Source: Thozetella sp. PMI_491
Taxonomy: Eukaryota; Ascomycota; Sordariomycetes; Chaetosphaeriales; Chaetosphaeriaceae
DNA length: 64,000 nucleotides
Direction: 5' to 3'
Assembly (NCBI GenBank): GCA_021432635.1
Contig: MU270085.1
Span: 62,001 to 126,000 of the forward strand
Both the position numbers and the translations under genes were made by a program. This document shows positions 49,401 through 60,858 of the stretch, in pieces; within the stretch, counting starts at the first letter, position 1; each line of letters starts with the position of its first letter. Below the pieces are notes generated by a model, which was not told where the DNA came from, searched no databases, and saw only the letters and a program-made list of their open reading frames with translations.

Positions 49401-50358
49401 CGGAGCAGCAGACGAACTGGCCCACAGCCAACGTCGAGCACAACGATGGATTAGGGTTGAACTGCGTGAACTGCGCAGCTGTGATACCGCATTCGGCCGC
49501 GAGTGAGCCGCAGCTGTCGCCGGAGACGACCTGGACGGTCGAGCACGTGTCATCTCTGGCCGAGACACTGCCGCGCGACACCACCTTGGGCTTCGGGGAC
49601 GGCACCGCGAATAGTGTGACGTTAGTGTCAGCAGCACTGTCGACTGCCAACCCTGCCACGCAGCTCGCGTTGCTCCAGGTCTGGAGGGCCAGCTGAACCG
49701 AGGCCAAGTCACCTTTTGTGCTAATGGCGAAGCCGACTGTACGGTTGCCGTTCAGCTCGCCCCCGCAGGCCTGAACTACAGTCATGTCGCCCAGTCCGCT
49801 GGCCATTGCTCGCATCGCGAGAGGTTCGAGAATCGCATCTAAGCTCTTGGCGATGTCGATGCTGCCGCCCGCGTAGAGGCCTGCGATCATGCCCTCGGCC
49901 TGGCTTAACATGAAGGCTTGGCCGCAGCTGGTTTGACTCATGGCCCGGGTCCTTAGAGGTTGGGAAAGACTGCTGAAGCGGTCCTGGCTGATCGGAGGGC
50001 CAGTACCGGCCCAAGATACCTGGACGGGCATGCTCGTCGCCGATGAAGACTCGCAGCTCCCCGTAGATGCGGAGTCATTGGCTACTTTTCCGGCAGTATC
50101 TCCCACGGCACATGCACGGATAGTCGTGTGCGAGTCTGCATCGCTGAAGTTGTTGTAGATTGACATATCAAACAGGACCGGCTGCTCACAGGCGCGGAGC
50201 CTATCCCAGTTGCGGACATACGTCCAGTTGCTGGGGCTGTCCCCGAGGGTCGAACAATTATTGGGACAGGGCTGGAGCTGCGCGATAAACTCGGAACCCC
50301 AGGCCAAACCCAAAAAGGCCGACAGCAGTAATAACACGGATGGAATAAGTCGAGCCAT
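46432..50358 (-). CDS. Killer-toxin-like GH18 chitinase: LysM-LysM-CBM18-GH18 with Pro-rich repeats
   Basis: Six exons (50358-49197, 49143-49013, 48931-48419, 48333-48203, 48132-47989, 47914-46432) splice in phase to 1187 residues. Order: signal peptide 1-21; N-terminal domain with paired Cys; LysM at about 271-319 and 336-387; a Cys-rich type-1 chitin-binding motif (NACCDIFGQCGITDEFC) near 430-446; GH18 barrel with SFGGWSFS and catalytic DGVDFDWE at about 592-599, the final Glu being the acid. Later GH18 landmarks (YETYDLHGQWDYNN, VGVTSYGRSF) are intact. A region of about 35-residue Pro-rich repeats (PITLPAGFVPPGPGPLVVP type) and a short Cys-rich end follow. This is the fungal subgroup C plan, resembling the chitin-binding subunit of yeast killer toxins. 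The group often sits beside LysM effectors; its role in attack or wall remodelling is inference. Confidence 0.9.
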
Positions 50359-50424
50359 CTGGTAGAGTAATGACGATAGCGACTGAGTCGTGGATAGTCT
50401 GCTTCAAAGAGCCCCCCTCTGCGT

Positions 50425-50432
50425 ATTTATAT
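50425..50432 (-). promoter_or_regulatory. TATA box candidate for the chitinase
   Basis: TATATAAA on the minus strand lies about 67 bases upstream of the ATG at 50358, inside the near-palindrome gcgtatttatatacgc. Confidence 0.5.
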
Positions 50433-51246
50433 ACGCAAGGAGAGAGCCTTCAGGTACCATGCAGCAGGGGCCAGAATCGTATTTTGAGCATCATCAAATT
50501 TTGGCTTATATCTTACATCCTCTATTGCCGGTTAGCTTCCAGGATCTCTAGGCAGAGAGCTGGAAACGTACCTTCCCTTTCCTTTCTACACCAACTTCAG
50601 GCAAGGTTCCGAAGTGTAGAGGTATCCCTGACTTTTCTGCATAAATGCAACCGTTGCGCCATATTTTGTTCCTCCCTCTCTTTATCTTCCCGTCTTAGTA
50701 GTTTTCCAAATCTTTTAGCCTTGTATTACTCATGATCTGACCACATGCCACAAGCTCTTCCGCCCATCCATGCCTGTCTAGGAAATCGTAGCGATCTCCC
50801 AAATGTTCGATGCGTACATCACCGCCATGTCTCGCGCTATTGCCTATTTAGAGCATGAAAGATACCAGTGATACATTTGCCTATTACCAGGCAGCCAATA
50901 AAGGATGGAAGGGACAACTGATATTGGCATTAAGCTACCGGACTAGTCTCGTCTGACCACACTTGTAATACGATTATCGTATTAGGGGCCCCAAAAGTCA
51001 TCTCCAACTCGTCACTGATGCCAAGTTAGGCAGCCAATGGAGTCAATTAATGCAACCAGCGTTACAGCGATATAATAAGCTCAAGGCTGATGCCGACCTG
51101 TTGCTACTCCAACGAAGAGACTTTGGACGGAGATATTAACAATTGCACAATAAAAGAAGGCCTCTCTCCGCTGTCAAACTCCCCACTTGGGAGTCCAACG
51201 CTCTTATATTTCGTCTCCATTGTCCTCGACTTTGGTCTAGTTAACA
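50433..51246. other. Divergent intergenic region
   Basis: Separates the chitinase and caspase-like genes, which point away from each other. No gene is supported. Confidence 0.5.
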
Positions 51247-52193
51247 ATGAGGCTTTTTCCCTACTTGATTCACCTCCTGCTTTGTACGGGGGTATATGGA
51301 GGTTCCCGCGAAGCGAAGAAACCACAACTTCCACAAGGCCCAATCACAGGTCTTGACATTCAGGCTTTGCCGCCCTACACTACTGTCCATGTCGCCACTG
51401 TCCATTTCGAGTACGACAACAATCCCGAGGACGTGATTGAGGTCGCTGCTGAGCTGGCGGCGATACAGCAAATTTTCCGGAACTACGCTTTCACAGTTCG
51501 TGACATTGCGATCCCCAAGATTGACAACGATGCTGCCGAGGAATATCTGGTCGAGCAAATTCAGACACTGTATCAAGGTTTAAGCGCCCCAGGATCGCTC
51601 GCCATCATCGTCTACGGTGGGCATGGGTCGCAAGACGGCCAATGGGTTGGGCACGTTATGTTTCCTCCTTTCCCTGAGAAATGTCAGCTAATAAAGTATT
51701 CGGACAATATAGAGTATCGAATACCGGAAATACGTTGGTGGACTGGAGACGCATCCTGCGAGATGTCGTCGTACCAATGAAGATCGACACCTTCGTAATC
51801 AACGACTCGTGCTTTGCCGCCAGCGCCGTTCCCCAGCCCGAGGTTCTTCCCCCAGATGACGTGATTAGTACCAGTAACCTTTGGGTTATATCTGCTGCGA
51901 GCGCTTTTACCCCCGCCGGGTCTGGCCGCGCTGCGTTTACCAAAGCCGTTATTTACACCCTCGCACCCGCTCCGGGTCAACGACCCATTAGTTTCACGCC
52001 TTTTAGCCTTTTCAGAGCACTTCCAGAGCTAGGTGTGGAATATGCGACAGTTCAGGGACAGACATACGATGCACAGGCTATAATAAGCGGCAGTTATGTT
52101 CCAAAATTCTTTGTATTGTACTCCGCTGGTCCGAGGACTATTCAGCAGCTGCCACCATTTAGGATTGGTGATATAACCCCGAATCCTTGTTAG
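51247..52193 (+). CDS. Caspase-like (C14 fold) protein with N-terminal signal peptide
   Basis: ATG 51247 opens a hydrophobic leader (MRLFPYLIHLLLCTGVYGGS). Then come a strand-helix block typical of fungal caspase-like domains (VHVATVHFEYDNNPEDVIEV, ELAAIQQIFRNYAFTVRD) and the His motif IIVYGGHGSQDGQ. Further on, TFVINDSCFAASA supplies the matching Cys motif, and the domain continues to a stop at 52193. The His and Cys halves lie in different frames. An intron between about 51640 and 51720 is expected, but no GT-AG pair of the right phase keeps the His motif, so either a non-standard splice or a one-base change is involved. Clan CD peptidases cut after specific residues; targeting to the secretory route is unusual for the family. 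Confidence 0.65.
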
Positions 52194-53817
52194 CTAGGGG
52201 GACATCGCGTAGAAAAGTCCTAACTTGCTACTAAACACTCTAATCGTCTCATTGTCGTCTAAATTGTCGACACCGACTAATTGCAGGCCCGAGAGTGAAC
52301 CACTATTGTGCCTCTATATTCAGCCCGACTGCATCGTGAATAAATATGTCGCAGTTCCATACGCTTATTACCACAAGTTCCTACGAGACCCGTCACTGCG
52401 TCGTGTGAATCTTGCCGTTGCATCTCTTTGGGTTTCTGTCACGAATTTGTGGGTTCCGATTCGTTTATTACCAAGAAAGGTGAGAGAGAAAGTGGATTCT
52501 CAGAGAGAGCATGGAGTGCTTGCATCCTGTTCTTGTGTATCATAGATAATCAAATTGATAGTCACTACTTTGCAATGTCGCTTTCGTGCGATCCGATCCT
52601 TGCCAAACCAATGGTACACAAGGCCACTCCCTGGGTTAATATACTGGGTATCGAGACTTTATACATTCTAAAGAAATTCCAAAGTCGTTTCAAGCTGTTT
52701 ATCCGTGGTCATATCATATTCTGGCCCTGAAATTCCGGCCGGGCGTTGTTGTGGCTTTGTGGCGCCCTTCCGAGGTTGCCGTGGCCTTGTATTCCCAGCC
52801 CAACATTGTTAGAAGCCGGCACACTGTTTGCCGGCCCGTTTCCATTCTGAATTTGTAAGTAAAACTCAAGATCTTCCATCGCGGCGTCCTGTCGCTGCTG
52901 CCCTCTGAATATCGGGTCTTGGTCTGCATGCTCCCTGACACAGTCTTCGGCTGTGAAGCAGTTGGCTGCTCTTCCGTGGTCCTGGCCATCCGATTCATCC
53001 AATACCCATCGCTCCAATGGATTCTACAGTGTCCGTGGTTGTACCGCAGTCTGTTGTATCGCGGCAAAGGTTTTCCCTTCGTGTTCATTCCGAGGCAAAG
53101 ACAGGCACATACGTCTAAAGTGTCCCGCCCCCTAGCTTTACTCTGCCTACTCCTAATAGATGATCGGTCTGCCGGTGGGGGATGTCGATTGTGGTATTTT
53201 CCCACTCCTTTGGTGTCCCTGCGCGCTGATAATTGCTGCCGGAATTGTTAGGGCTCTGGTATGCCGGGTTCTATGCGGCGCCTGTTCCCAAGGTCAGGGA
53301 TGATGCGGATCGAAGGGGGAATGCCTCTGGATCGTTCTGTGCGCCACCGGCCATATACTTTCGCTTCATCTGGAAGAGGATAACGCCGCGGCCCACCAGC
53401 ATTGTAGTTACTAAACTGTTAGATTTTCTGTATCGAATATACGTGGGAAGGTCGGAAGTATATATGCCAATCACAGTTATTAGGGACAGATAACATGTAC
53501 GCTCTCCGCCGAGTCTTGCTCATACCTAAGGAACATGAGATCGCAGCCCGGGCTGGTGGACAGTGCCCATGGCCGCGAAATGCGGGCCTTTCCTAAAAAG
53601 GAAATCGCTAGAAGGGGCGGCAACTCCATACCTTAGATTACTCCTTCAATTTATCCAACGCCCGGCAATGCGCCCGGAAGCTGTCATCGGCAGAGAAATA
53701 CCCCGTGTCGGTAGAAATATCTTCGCTATGGAGTAAAACACTGTCCTCCACAGCGGACCTCAAAAGATATACCGGCTTCTTGTGTTCACAGTTCTGCAGC
53801 GACAGCAAGAGCCTGCA
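52194..53817. other. Intergenic, nothing recognised
   Basis: Several frames of about 100 codons occur on both strands near 52700-53250 without domain signal, and they contradict one another. The last part is the upstream region of the esterase. Confidence 0.45.
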
Positions 53818-54708
53818 ATGGCGAGCTTATTGTCAATGATGTGGCAACTGCTGCTGCTTGCAGCATTGTTGAGCAGCTCGAAAATCCTAGCAGCCTCGTC
53901 TCCAGGTTGCGGAAAGTCACCGACATTCACGTCCAACGCCAACAGCACGATCAAGGTTGGCAGCAAGACTCGAGAGTTCATCGTCAAGCTTCCAGAGAAC
54001 TACGATAACCACCACCCTTATAAACTCATATTTACCTTTCACTACTTAAGCGGTACTGCTACCCAAGTTGCTGTCGGTACCAACGGTTCGGCTCCGTACT
54101 ACGGCCTCCCAGCTCTCGCCAACGAGAGCGCCATCTTTGTCTCGCCCAACGGGCAGCCTGAGGCTGCCGGCACGCGGTTTGCCGGCGTCATGGGATGGGC
54201 AAATAAAGACGGGGAGGACATCCAATTCGTCGATGTCATGCTCAAAGCCCTCCTTGACGACCTCTGCGTAAACACGGACCTCATTTTCTCGACGGGCTTC
54301 AGCTATGGCGGCGCTATCTCGTACGCTATTACGTGCGCGCGCCCTACTGTCTTCCGTGCCGTCGGAATCATGTCAGGGGGAACCATGAGCGGCTGCGAGG
54401 GAGGCAATGCCACGGCGCCCATGGCATATTACGAGCAACATGGTACGCGAGATCGAGTACTCAATATCACTATGGCGCGGAGCATGCGAGACCTTATGAT
54501 AAAAAATAACGGCTGCACGCCGGTACTTCCCGAACCAACTGCGCCACCGGGTGGGCACACGAAGGTAGTATATCAAGGCTGCAATCCTAAATATCCACTA
54601 ACTTGGACCGTATTCGACGGTGATCATACCCCTCAGTTCAAAGACACCGGAGCTGCTTCCAGCTTCTCTCCCGGTTATATCTGGGAGTTCTTTTCACAGT
54701 TTAGCTGA
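53818..54708 (+). CDS. Secreted CE1-type esterase (feruloyl esterase-like)
   Basis: Single exon of 296 residues. The first in-frame ATG gives MASLLSMMWQLLLLAALLSS, a signal peptide cut near SKILAASS. The mature N-terminus GCGKSPTF and the stretch REFIVKLPENYDNHHPYKLI are typical of fungal carbohydrate esterase family 1 feruloyl/acetylxylan esterases. The nucleophile elbow is GFSYGGA (G-x-S-x-G). The likely oxyanion and acid regions follow, with the catalytic His in FDGDHTPQF. Family knowledge: removes feruloyl or acetyl groups from plant xylan. There is no carbohydrate-binding module. Upstream in-frame GTG is not used as start. Intact. Confidence 0.88.
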   Translation: MASLLSMMWQLLLLAALLSSSKILAASSPGCGKSPTFTSNANSTIKVGSKTREFIVKLPENYDNHHPYKLIFTFHYLSGTATQVAVGTNGSAPYYGLPALANESAIFVSPNGQPEAAGTRFAGVMGWANKDGEDIQFVDVMLKALLDDLCVNTDLIFSTGFSYGGAISYAITCARPTVFRAVGIMSGGTMSGCEGGNATAPMAYYEQHGTRDRVLNITMARSMRDLMIKNNGCTPVLPEPTAPPGGHTKVVYQGCNPKYPLTWTVFDGDHTPQFKDTGAASSFSPGYIWEFFSQFS

Positions 54709-56059
54709 TTTAACTTCATTCAAACCTTGAACTACTGTGGGCATTACTTATAGTGTCCAGGGGGCCGTGAGACTAGACAAATCGGCCCAGGCTGTCTTGC
54801 CAGGGCGAAGGCTGACGAAACAAACCCTGGGACACTTACCTATCTCTTTTAAGCTTCTTCGGGTATATTTGACAGATGAGCTGGGCTAATAGCTTTTACT
54901 TTCATGTTTATTGCGAGTGCCAATTCTCAGGCGGCCTTTCCTTGGAATTTATTCATCAATATTTAATGGAGACAATATATGGGAGTTCAGCCAACTAGCA
55001 GCTGTTTCGGGGGAGATTCTCAATCCAAGCAAAGAGAACATCATGGTCTCGGGGCGAATTAGAGTGTCTTCCCTGTGTCAATGTCCACTTCACGCTCCGC
55101 ACCCTCGGGGCGAATTAGTTGTCGTTCCTGTGTCGAGAATGTCCTCCTCCACGCTCCGCACCCGGGGGGTGAATTTTAGCGTGATTCCCGTATCTAGAAT
55201 ATTTCATTGAGACTCTTTTTTCTGATAGGGTAACTTCATGTAGAGTTGGTGTATCTCTATTCTCGCAAAGAGCTTGTTGCAAGTTAGGCCGCAAGAAATT
55301 CCCTTTCTATGTTCCAAACCGACTACCGGTTCCAAGTCTTCTCCTCACAATGCGGCAGTCCGTTCACTATGCTGCTAGCCTTCGAGAGAAGGCCATGCAT
55401 GCACGGCACTTATGATAGCCTTCAAATCAGGATAGCCGAGAGCAAACAGAGTGCCAACGGCGACCAAGTCTCTCAGCTCAGACCAGGAAAGTGGTAGATG
55501 GATATTAATTTGAGAAATTGCAGCCAATCACCGGATGTATGGCCTTGTAGGTACTCTTTGGGCAGGTCGAGCTGTATAGTCCGGTAACATTGCCAGGTGG
55601 CTGGTTTTGATCAAGGTCTCCTATTGCACAAATATTATTGATGGATTTGGATTGGAATGCAATACCTACCCTCCTGTGGCAGCTTATATTGTAGTGCGCT
55701 TTCCAAACAGATTTGTACTGCTGATCAGGTTTGGCGGAGTAGGTAGGACGCTTTGGCTGAAGTCACGCATTAGCCACGGCCAGAATTAGTGTGCATAATT
55801 GGCCTAGTGGTCCTCCGGCCTGGCGCTAAGGGATTGGCTGAGTGGAGGGCTTTTAGATGAAGGAATTACAACCGACCATGTGCCGTTATCAGACCGAAGT
55901 TGATCAGCGGCCCATACGTCTGGTTCGCAATAAAGTCGGAATTAGTAGCTTGACTGAACCACAGGGATAGGCGAAATATATCACAGTATTCTTAGGCGCG
56001 AGCACTTTCTACATGTGAAGAAAGCTCCGGAGTTGATATACCCGCCGGGGTATCTTGGT
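54709..56059. other. Intergenic with a minisatellite
   Basis: No gene recognised. The notable feature is the 56-57 base tandem repeat at 55048-55205. Confidence 0.5.
55048..55205 (+). repeat. 56-57 base tandem repeat, three imperfect copies
   Basis: Copies begin at about 55048, 55104 and 55161, each starting ctcggggcgaattag or a variant and containing ttcctgtgtc and cacgctccgcacc. Divergence grows in the third copy. Confidence 0.75.
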
Positions 56060-57909
56060 CTAGAAGATGTCGATCCATTGGATAGGCCCCTTGTTGACTA
56101 TGCCCATTACCACTTCATAGTCATCCTCTCTCTGGAAATCTACAGAAATGGTAAGGTAGTTCCTATATCTGGACTCGACTTTGCCGGGTAATGCAAAGGC
56201 CAAACCGACCAACGAATACTCGCCTGCGCCTCTCCTCCTCAGCACATGGATGCCCAGGCCTTGATTTAGCGCCCAAAGATCGTCCCCCTCATCCACTGGA
56301 CCCAATATCTCAAATTTCAGGGGCAGACTCGTGTCAAAGATGCCATCATCACTTTCTTTGCCTAGAGACGAAAGGAAGACTCCTTGAACGTGAAGGATTT
56401 TCCATTTGGATCTGTGAGTATCTTCCAGGAGCTGATGTCGTACACCAGAGGGGAACCTGTAGGGCGCACGACCTTCAGTGGTTATGGGATGAGCCGATGT
56501 CCAGTCCGGCACCCAGGACGGCAGGTCTGGCTGGTTCAAAACGCGGCCGGAGGCTGTCTCGGCGGCGCGTCTGAGCAAAATCAGATGCTCTAGGCTTTCG
56601 AGCAAGACCTCTGTCATTTTGATACAGACGTCCCACACGCTGTTGGAGCCATAGTCAGGGATTATGTGCGAGGTGAACTTCGAAAGACCCAGGAAGGCGT
56701 AGATGAGGTCTCGCCGGTCTGAAGCTTCAAATCCGTGCAACGCGATGGATGAGAGCCACGATATGAATACGTGGTCGATGTCAAAGTGGTACGAATGGCG
56801 TCTTGCATTTAGGAAAAATGTTGCCTGTTCAGAGAAGCTTGCCGACTCGTGCCCGGAATCCTCAGGGATTTCGAGTAGCTTGACAGGGTTTTCTATCGAG
56901 GTCCGATGCTCGGATTTAGACCGGTTGTCAAACTGCTCCATTGTTCCGGGATGCTGATTTTTCCAGTTGAGGAAGAAGAGGAGATGACCAAGTTCGTCCA
57001 GTGATACGCATTCCGATCCGCAAATGAACACGATGGTTTTCGACACGACGAACTCTTGGAATACCTAAGATCAGAGTTAGTCACCACGGCAGACCGGCTG
57101 TGGCTCAATCGACTGACCCAAGCCCTCGTCCACCACTTAGCCTTCACTATCTGCTTGAGAAAACTCCAGAGGCAGGGGAGAGCCGCGCAAACAGGATGGT
57201 CCGGCTCGTTATTGATCTTATCCAAAAAAAACTCGGAATAACCCGTCCTCGTACTGTCAAAAACGCGATACCCGGCACAACCTTGATAGCGTAGCCATTT
57301 GTCAAGATGCTGATTTGTGACGCGGAGAGCTTCGACGCCTGCCTTCGCCTCTAAAATGGGTCCCGTAGGCGTGGTGAGCATTACAAAGGTTTTCCGGGAT
57401 TGCTTGTAAATGTTGCGCATGAAGCTGACTTGATGGCCTCTCTCCTCGTGATTGCCTTGATTGATGCATATCTGGTCGGCCCAGACAAGATTGCCGGTGG
57501 CGGGCCTGCCATCGAAGTGACTGCGAAATCCCTCCAGAGTATGCTCCAGGTTAGTGAAAGCATTGAACCAGAACCCGTCAATCATGATTCTCGACGAGTC
57601 CTTTGGGTTGCCAGCACAGTACGACAAGGCAGCATATTCCTCGTCCAGAGAATCCAGGTCGACGGGTTCAAGAAGAGAGCAGCAGATGAAGTTGGCAGGA
57701 ATACTGTCGTCACAGCTTCCTTCGTGCATCCTCGCAGCATCTGTATCGCACTGCAGCCATTCAGGGAAGGCATGGGACAGTTCGTGCTTTTTGAGCCGCA
57801 CAGGGTGGATCCTCAAAAGCCGGATTTCATGCCTGCTGAAGTTCAGGGGTTTGTATTTTCGCCGAGAGTAGAATTCGGGATTGCTCGGAGTCACGAAGAT
57901 TTCCTCCAT
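56060..57909 (-). CDS. HET-domain (heterokaryon incompatibility) protein
   Basis: Two exons (57909-57118 and 57064-56060) give 598 residues from the first in-frame ATG (MEEIFVTPSN). HET core landmarks: EEYAALSYCAG at about 91-100, VWADQICINQ at 142-151, and, across the splice, WWTRAWVFQE at about 257-266. The usual YxALSYxWG tryptophan is alanine here (SYCAG), a mild departure. The C-terminal half continues with RRDLIYAFLGLS and LPSWVPDWTSAHP, typical of the region after the HET domain. Family knowledge: HET domains trigger cell death when unlike strains fuse, usually through a partner protein. No NACHT, WD or other added domain is seen. Intact; no adjacent partner gene is obvious. Confidence 0.88.
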
Positions 57910-58859
57910 GGAGCAGTCTTCAGCGACAAGCAGTCGGCGACTAGTATATGATCTAGCAGGCGACGCAAGTTTTTGTATGAGAGATGGCGTGAGACAAGGC
58001 TGTCTCAACTTCAGGCAGCGATTTTGCCTTCAACATTGATGCGGAATCTGTAAGGGGCCAGCGCTCTCTGCGGCTTCGAACCCAGCAATTTCGATGAGTT
58101 CGGCCTGCAATATCCGGTCAATCCAGTTCCTTGATCAATGATGTCTCCCTCTGCGTGCCTTCCAGCGAGGCTGGGCTCAACCCATTCACTGGGCAGGGCC
58201 GACATCGCCTGTCTCAGCCTGCGCTAGTCTAAAATAGGAAATTGTCTTTCTGTGAAGACCGAAAACCGAGCCCGGTCCTCCCACCCACCTTATTGGCGAG
58301 GCCGCTATTCAGTCCCATCTTATCGCTAGCTGGTCCTACCGAGCTCTCCGGAGACCACCGCTTGCTGGCGGTGCTGGCGGTGCCGGAGCCGGCGCTGGAG
58401 TAATAATGAGGCTATTCACACTCTGTTGTTCCCCCTGTTGAGAGGCTGCTCCTTGGCGGCGGCGTAGTTGCCGTAGGGGAGCATTGTGTGCAGCCTTACA
58501 CCTCATATTGTAGCTTGCTAGCTAGGGGCTATTCCTTATACGCTAGCTATGTACTTTGCGCTCTTTATAAAGCTTTAAATCCTCGGCTGGTAGTAGCTAC
58601 TCCCTATATAGATATTAGTAGGTGTTGATTTGCCCCATGTATAATGGTTGATAGAGGAGAAGCTTATAATAGACTATGTAGCAGCAGGGGAGGCTATACT
58701 AGCAAGTAAAGGCCTTTAAGCAGACTATTATATTCTTTTCTTTTATAATCTATTCCTATACTATAGTGTTAAAAGGTAATGTAATCAACCACCTACTTAG
58801 ACAGACCACCTAATTAGAAAAAAATCCCCCACATCCACACCACCTACCACCACGCTGTA

Positions 58860-59300
58860 AACGCCCTCAATCCTTACTTATTCTTATAAGAATGAGCATT
58901 GTGGTCTGGCGACTGGCATGTGCTATATCGAGGGGGCGCTCTGGGCCGTTTTTGGCCAGTCTGGCTGACTGTAGCGCCCTGGGTAGTCGTATTACCCTGT
59001 CCTGGCTGGGCATCCCCCACACTACTGAAAACTGGCCTACTAGGGCTATCTGACCCTGGCTAGCTGGCTAGCGCTGGCTGGCCAGTATGGCCAGTATGGC
59101 CAGCTAGCTGAGCAATCGTTTCCAGACTCTCCTTAATTGTAAGTGTTCCCCCTTTAGTTATATACTGCTGGCGTGCCTCCTTCTTTTGCCTCTGCCGCTG
59201 ATGCTCCTCCTGTAGCAACTGGTTTTCCTCAGCTAAAAAAAAAAAAAACAGCCGTGCTTAGAGCTTTTTCATACCTTTTAATTAATTGTTTAATTGATTG
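58860..59300 (-). pseudogene. C-terminal remnant of a pogo/Fot-type transposase
   Basis: Around an A/T homopolymer the minus strand reads AEENQLLQEEHQRQRQKKEA and RQQYITKGGTLTIKE, the charged helix and Thr-Lys-Gly-Gly-x-Leu motif found at the end of fungal pogo-family transposases. Stops follow soon and the DDE domain is not recognisable upstream. Confidence 0.55.
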
Positions 59301-59531
59301 GGAGACTGGCGAATGGTTTGGGGGCCGGCGCTGGTGTAGTTGATCTGTGTGTCGTATAAGCTGGTGTATATTATATGGGGTGTTTGGCATTGCTGGCTGG
59401 CTGTGGCTGGCTATCCCTGGCTGACTGGATGGCTATGTATGGCTAGATGGCCCTGGCTGGATGGATGGCTGGCCCTGGGCTATCTGTACAGTGAGAACGG
59501 GGAGCAGGAAGCAGAGCACGTGCGGAACAAC

Positions 59532-59607
59532 CACACACAACACCACCACCACGCACAACACCACCACCACACACAACACCACCACCACACACAACACCAC
59601 CACCATA
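59532..59607 (+). repeat. 18-base tandem repeat (acacaacaccaccaccac)
   Basis: Four near-perfect copies. In one frame they would encode Thr-Gln-His-His-His-His. No gene support around it. Confidence 0.8.
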
Positions 59608-60858
59608 CACTCCGTAGCCTAGTAGCCACAGCGCGGAACCAATATCACGATATTGCGGTCCAGTTTGTAGGTAGGGCCGTCGAAGCAGCGCAAGTCTAGT
59701 GATACGTAGGAGAGGGCATGACTATGCGAGGGCCAACGAGTGCTGGGCTCTGACCAGAGCACTATGAACACGTAGGAATGGGGCGAAGCCCCGTAATGGT
59801 CGTACGAAGTGGTCTTGTGGTTGGTCTTGTCTAGGGAAAAACGAACGTGTAAAGTTGATTGATTAATGGATAGATCGATGTCCCCCTTTCTGAGGTAGGA
59901 GAGTATCCCTTAGCTACTTATACCAATCAGACTGTATGGCCTGATCAGACCAGGGTCTAGATCCACAACACAGCCCCTCTAGTACCAGCGCCACGCTGGG
60001 TAAAAAGAAAAATCCACTGATTACCCCCCAGCTCATTATATAGCAGCTATAAAAGCAGTCTAAAAAGCCTTAAAAGATAGGAATTATTACTTATAAATCC
60101 TCAAAGCATAGATCAGGGCTGTCATCATCACTATAATCAGAGCCAGAGCCAGAGCTAGAGCTTCCACTACCACTAGCAGCATTCTATATCTCACTGCCAC
60201 CATTAAAGTACACCATACTGGTAGGAATAGCTTCAAAACTTGGTTGGTTGTAGTGGGTGAGGATTGTGGTAAAGATTTAGGTTGGCGGGGGAGCTGATGG
60301 CGCTAGCCAGCTAAATTTAGTAGGGGGGGGGGGGGGCATTTCCTAATAATTTTCAAGACAGGGCAAGCAGAATGCGCGATTCTCATTGGCGAAAGACTGA
60401 GGCGTCTTGCTATTGACGTCTTCTCTGGGGCCAATGGTATCCTCGATTGTCACATGATTACGCTCGACTAATCAGACAGAATTGGGTACTGAAAGAGGGG
60501 CGGACATTGATCTGCAGAGAGCGCGAGTACACAAACCACCCTCTGGTCTTGGTAGCCATATCATGGATGTTATATTAATTCCCTTGAGGTGTATAAAAAA
60601 AGGTTGTTAAAGCCTTACCAATATTTGTACGGTACTTTTTTCTTATTTCTTTATGTCGTTATTGTAGTAATAATCAGGAACTAAAATAAATTCTCACTAA
60701 ACCCTCTAAAGTTAAAGTAGGATCATATTTTCTTGCCTAAAATAAAAATGCAGACCTTTACGGCGTCATTTATACGTATTAAGCTGAACTTGCATCTTTA
60801 AATACATATTTGGCAGTTTTCCAGGGGATGAGTGATGCTCCAGCCTCGTTTAAACGAG

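Larger units (their letters stand above)
57910..60858. other. Gene-poor region rich in transposon remains and microsatellites
   Basis: 58010-58210 may be leader of the HET gene. From 58450 on, the DNA is AT-rich with simple repeats (ctggctgg and tggccagta words at 58980-59110 and 59390-59480, an A run at 59235, a G run of about fourteen at 60323). The only coding remains recognised are the transposase tail described separately. Confidence 0.55.

Noticed and set aside
52709-53251. Opposing frames of 100-160 codons on both strands.
   Set aside because: No domains, no splice support, and the two strands exclude one another.
57910-58008. An N-terminal extension of the HET protein beginning at 58008.
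   Set aside because: The codon there is TTG; the first in-frame ATG is at 57909.
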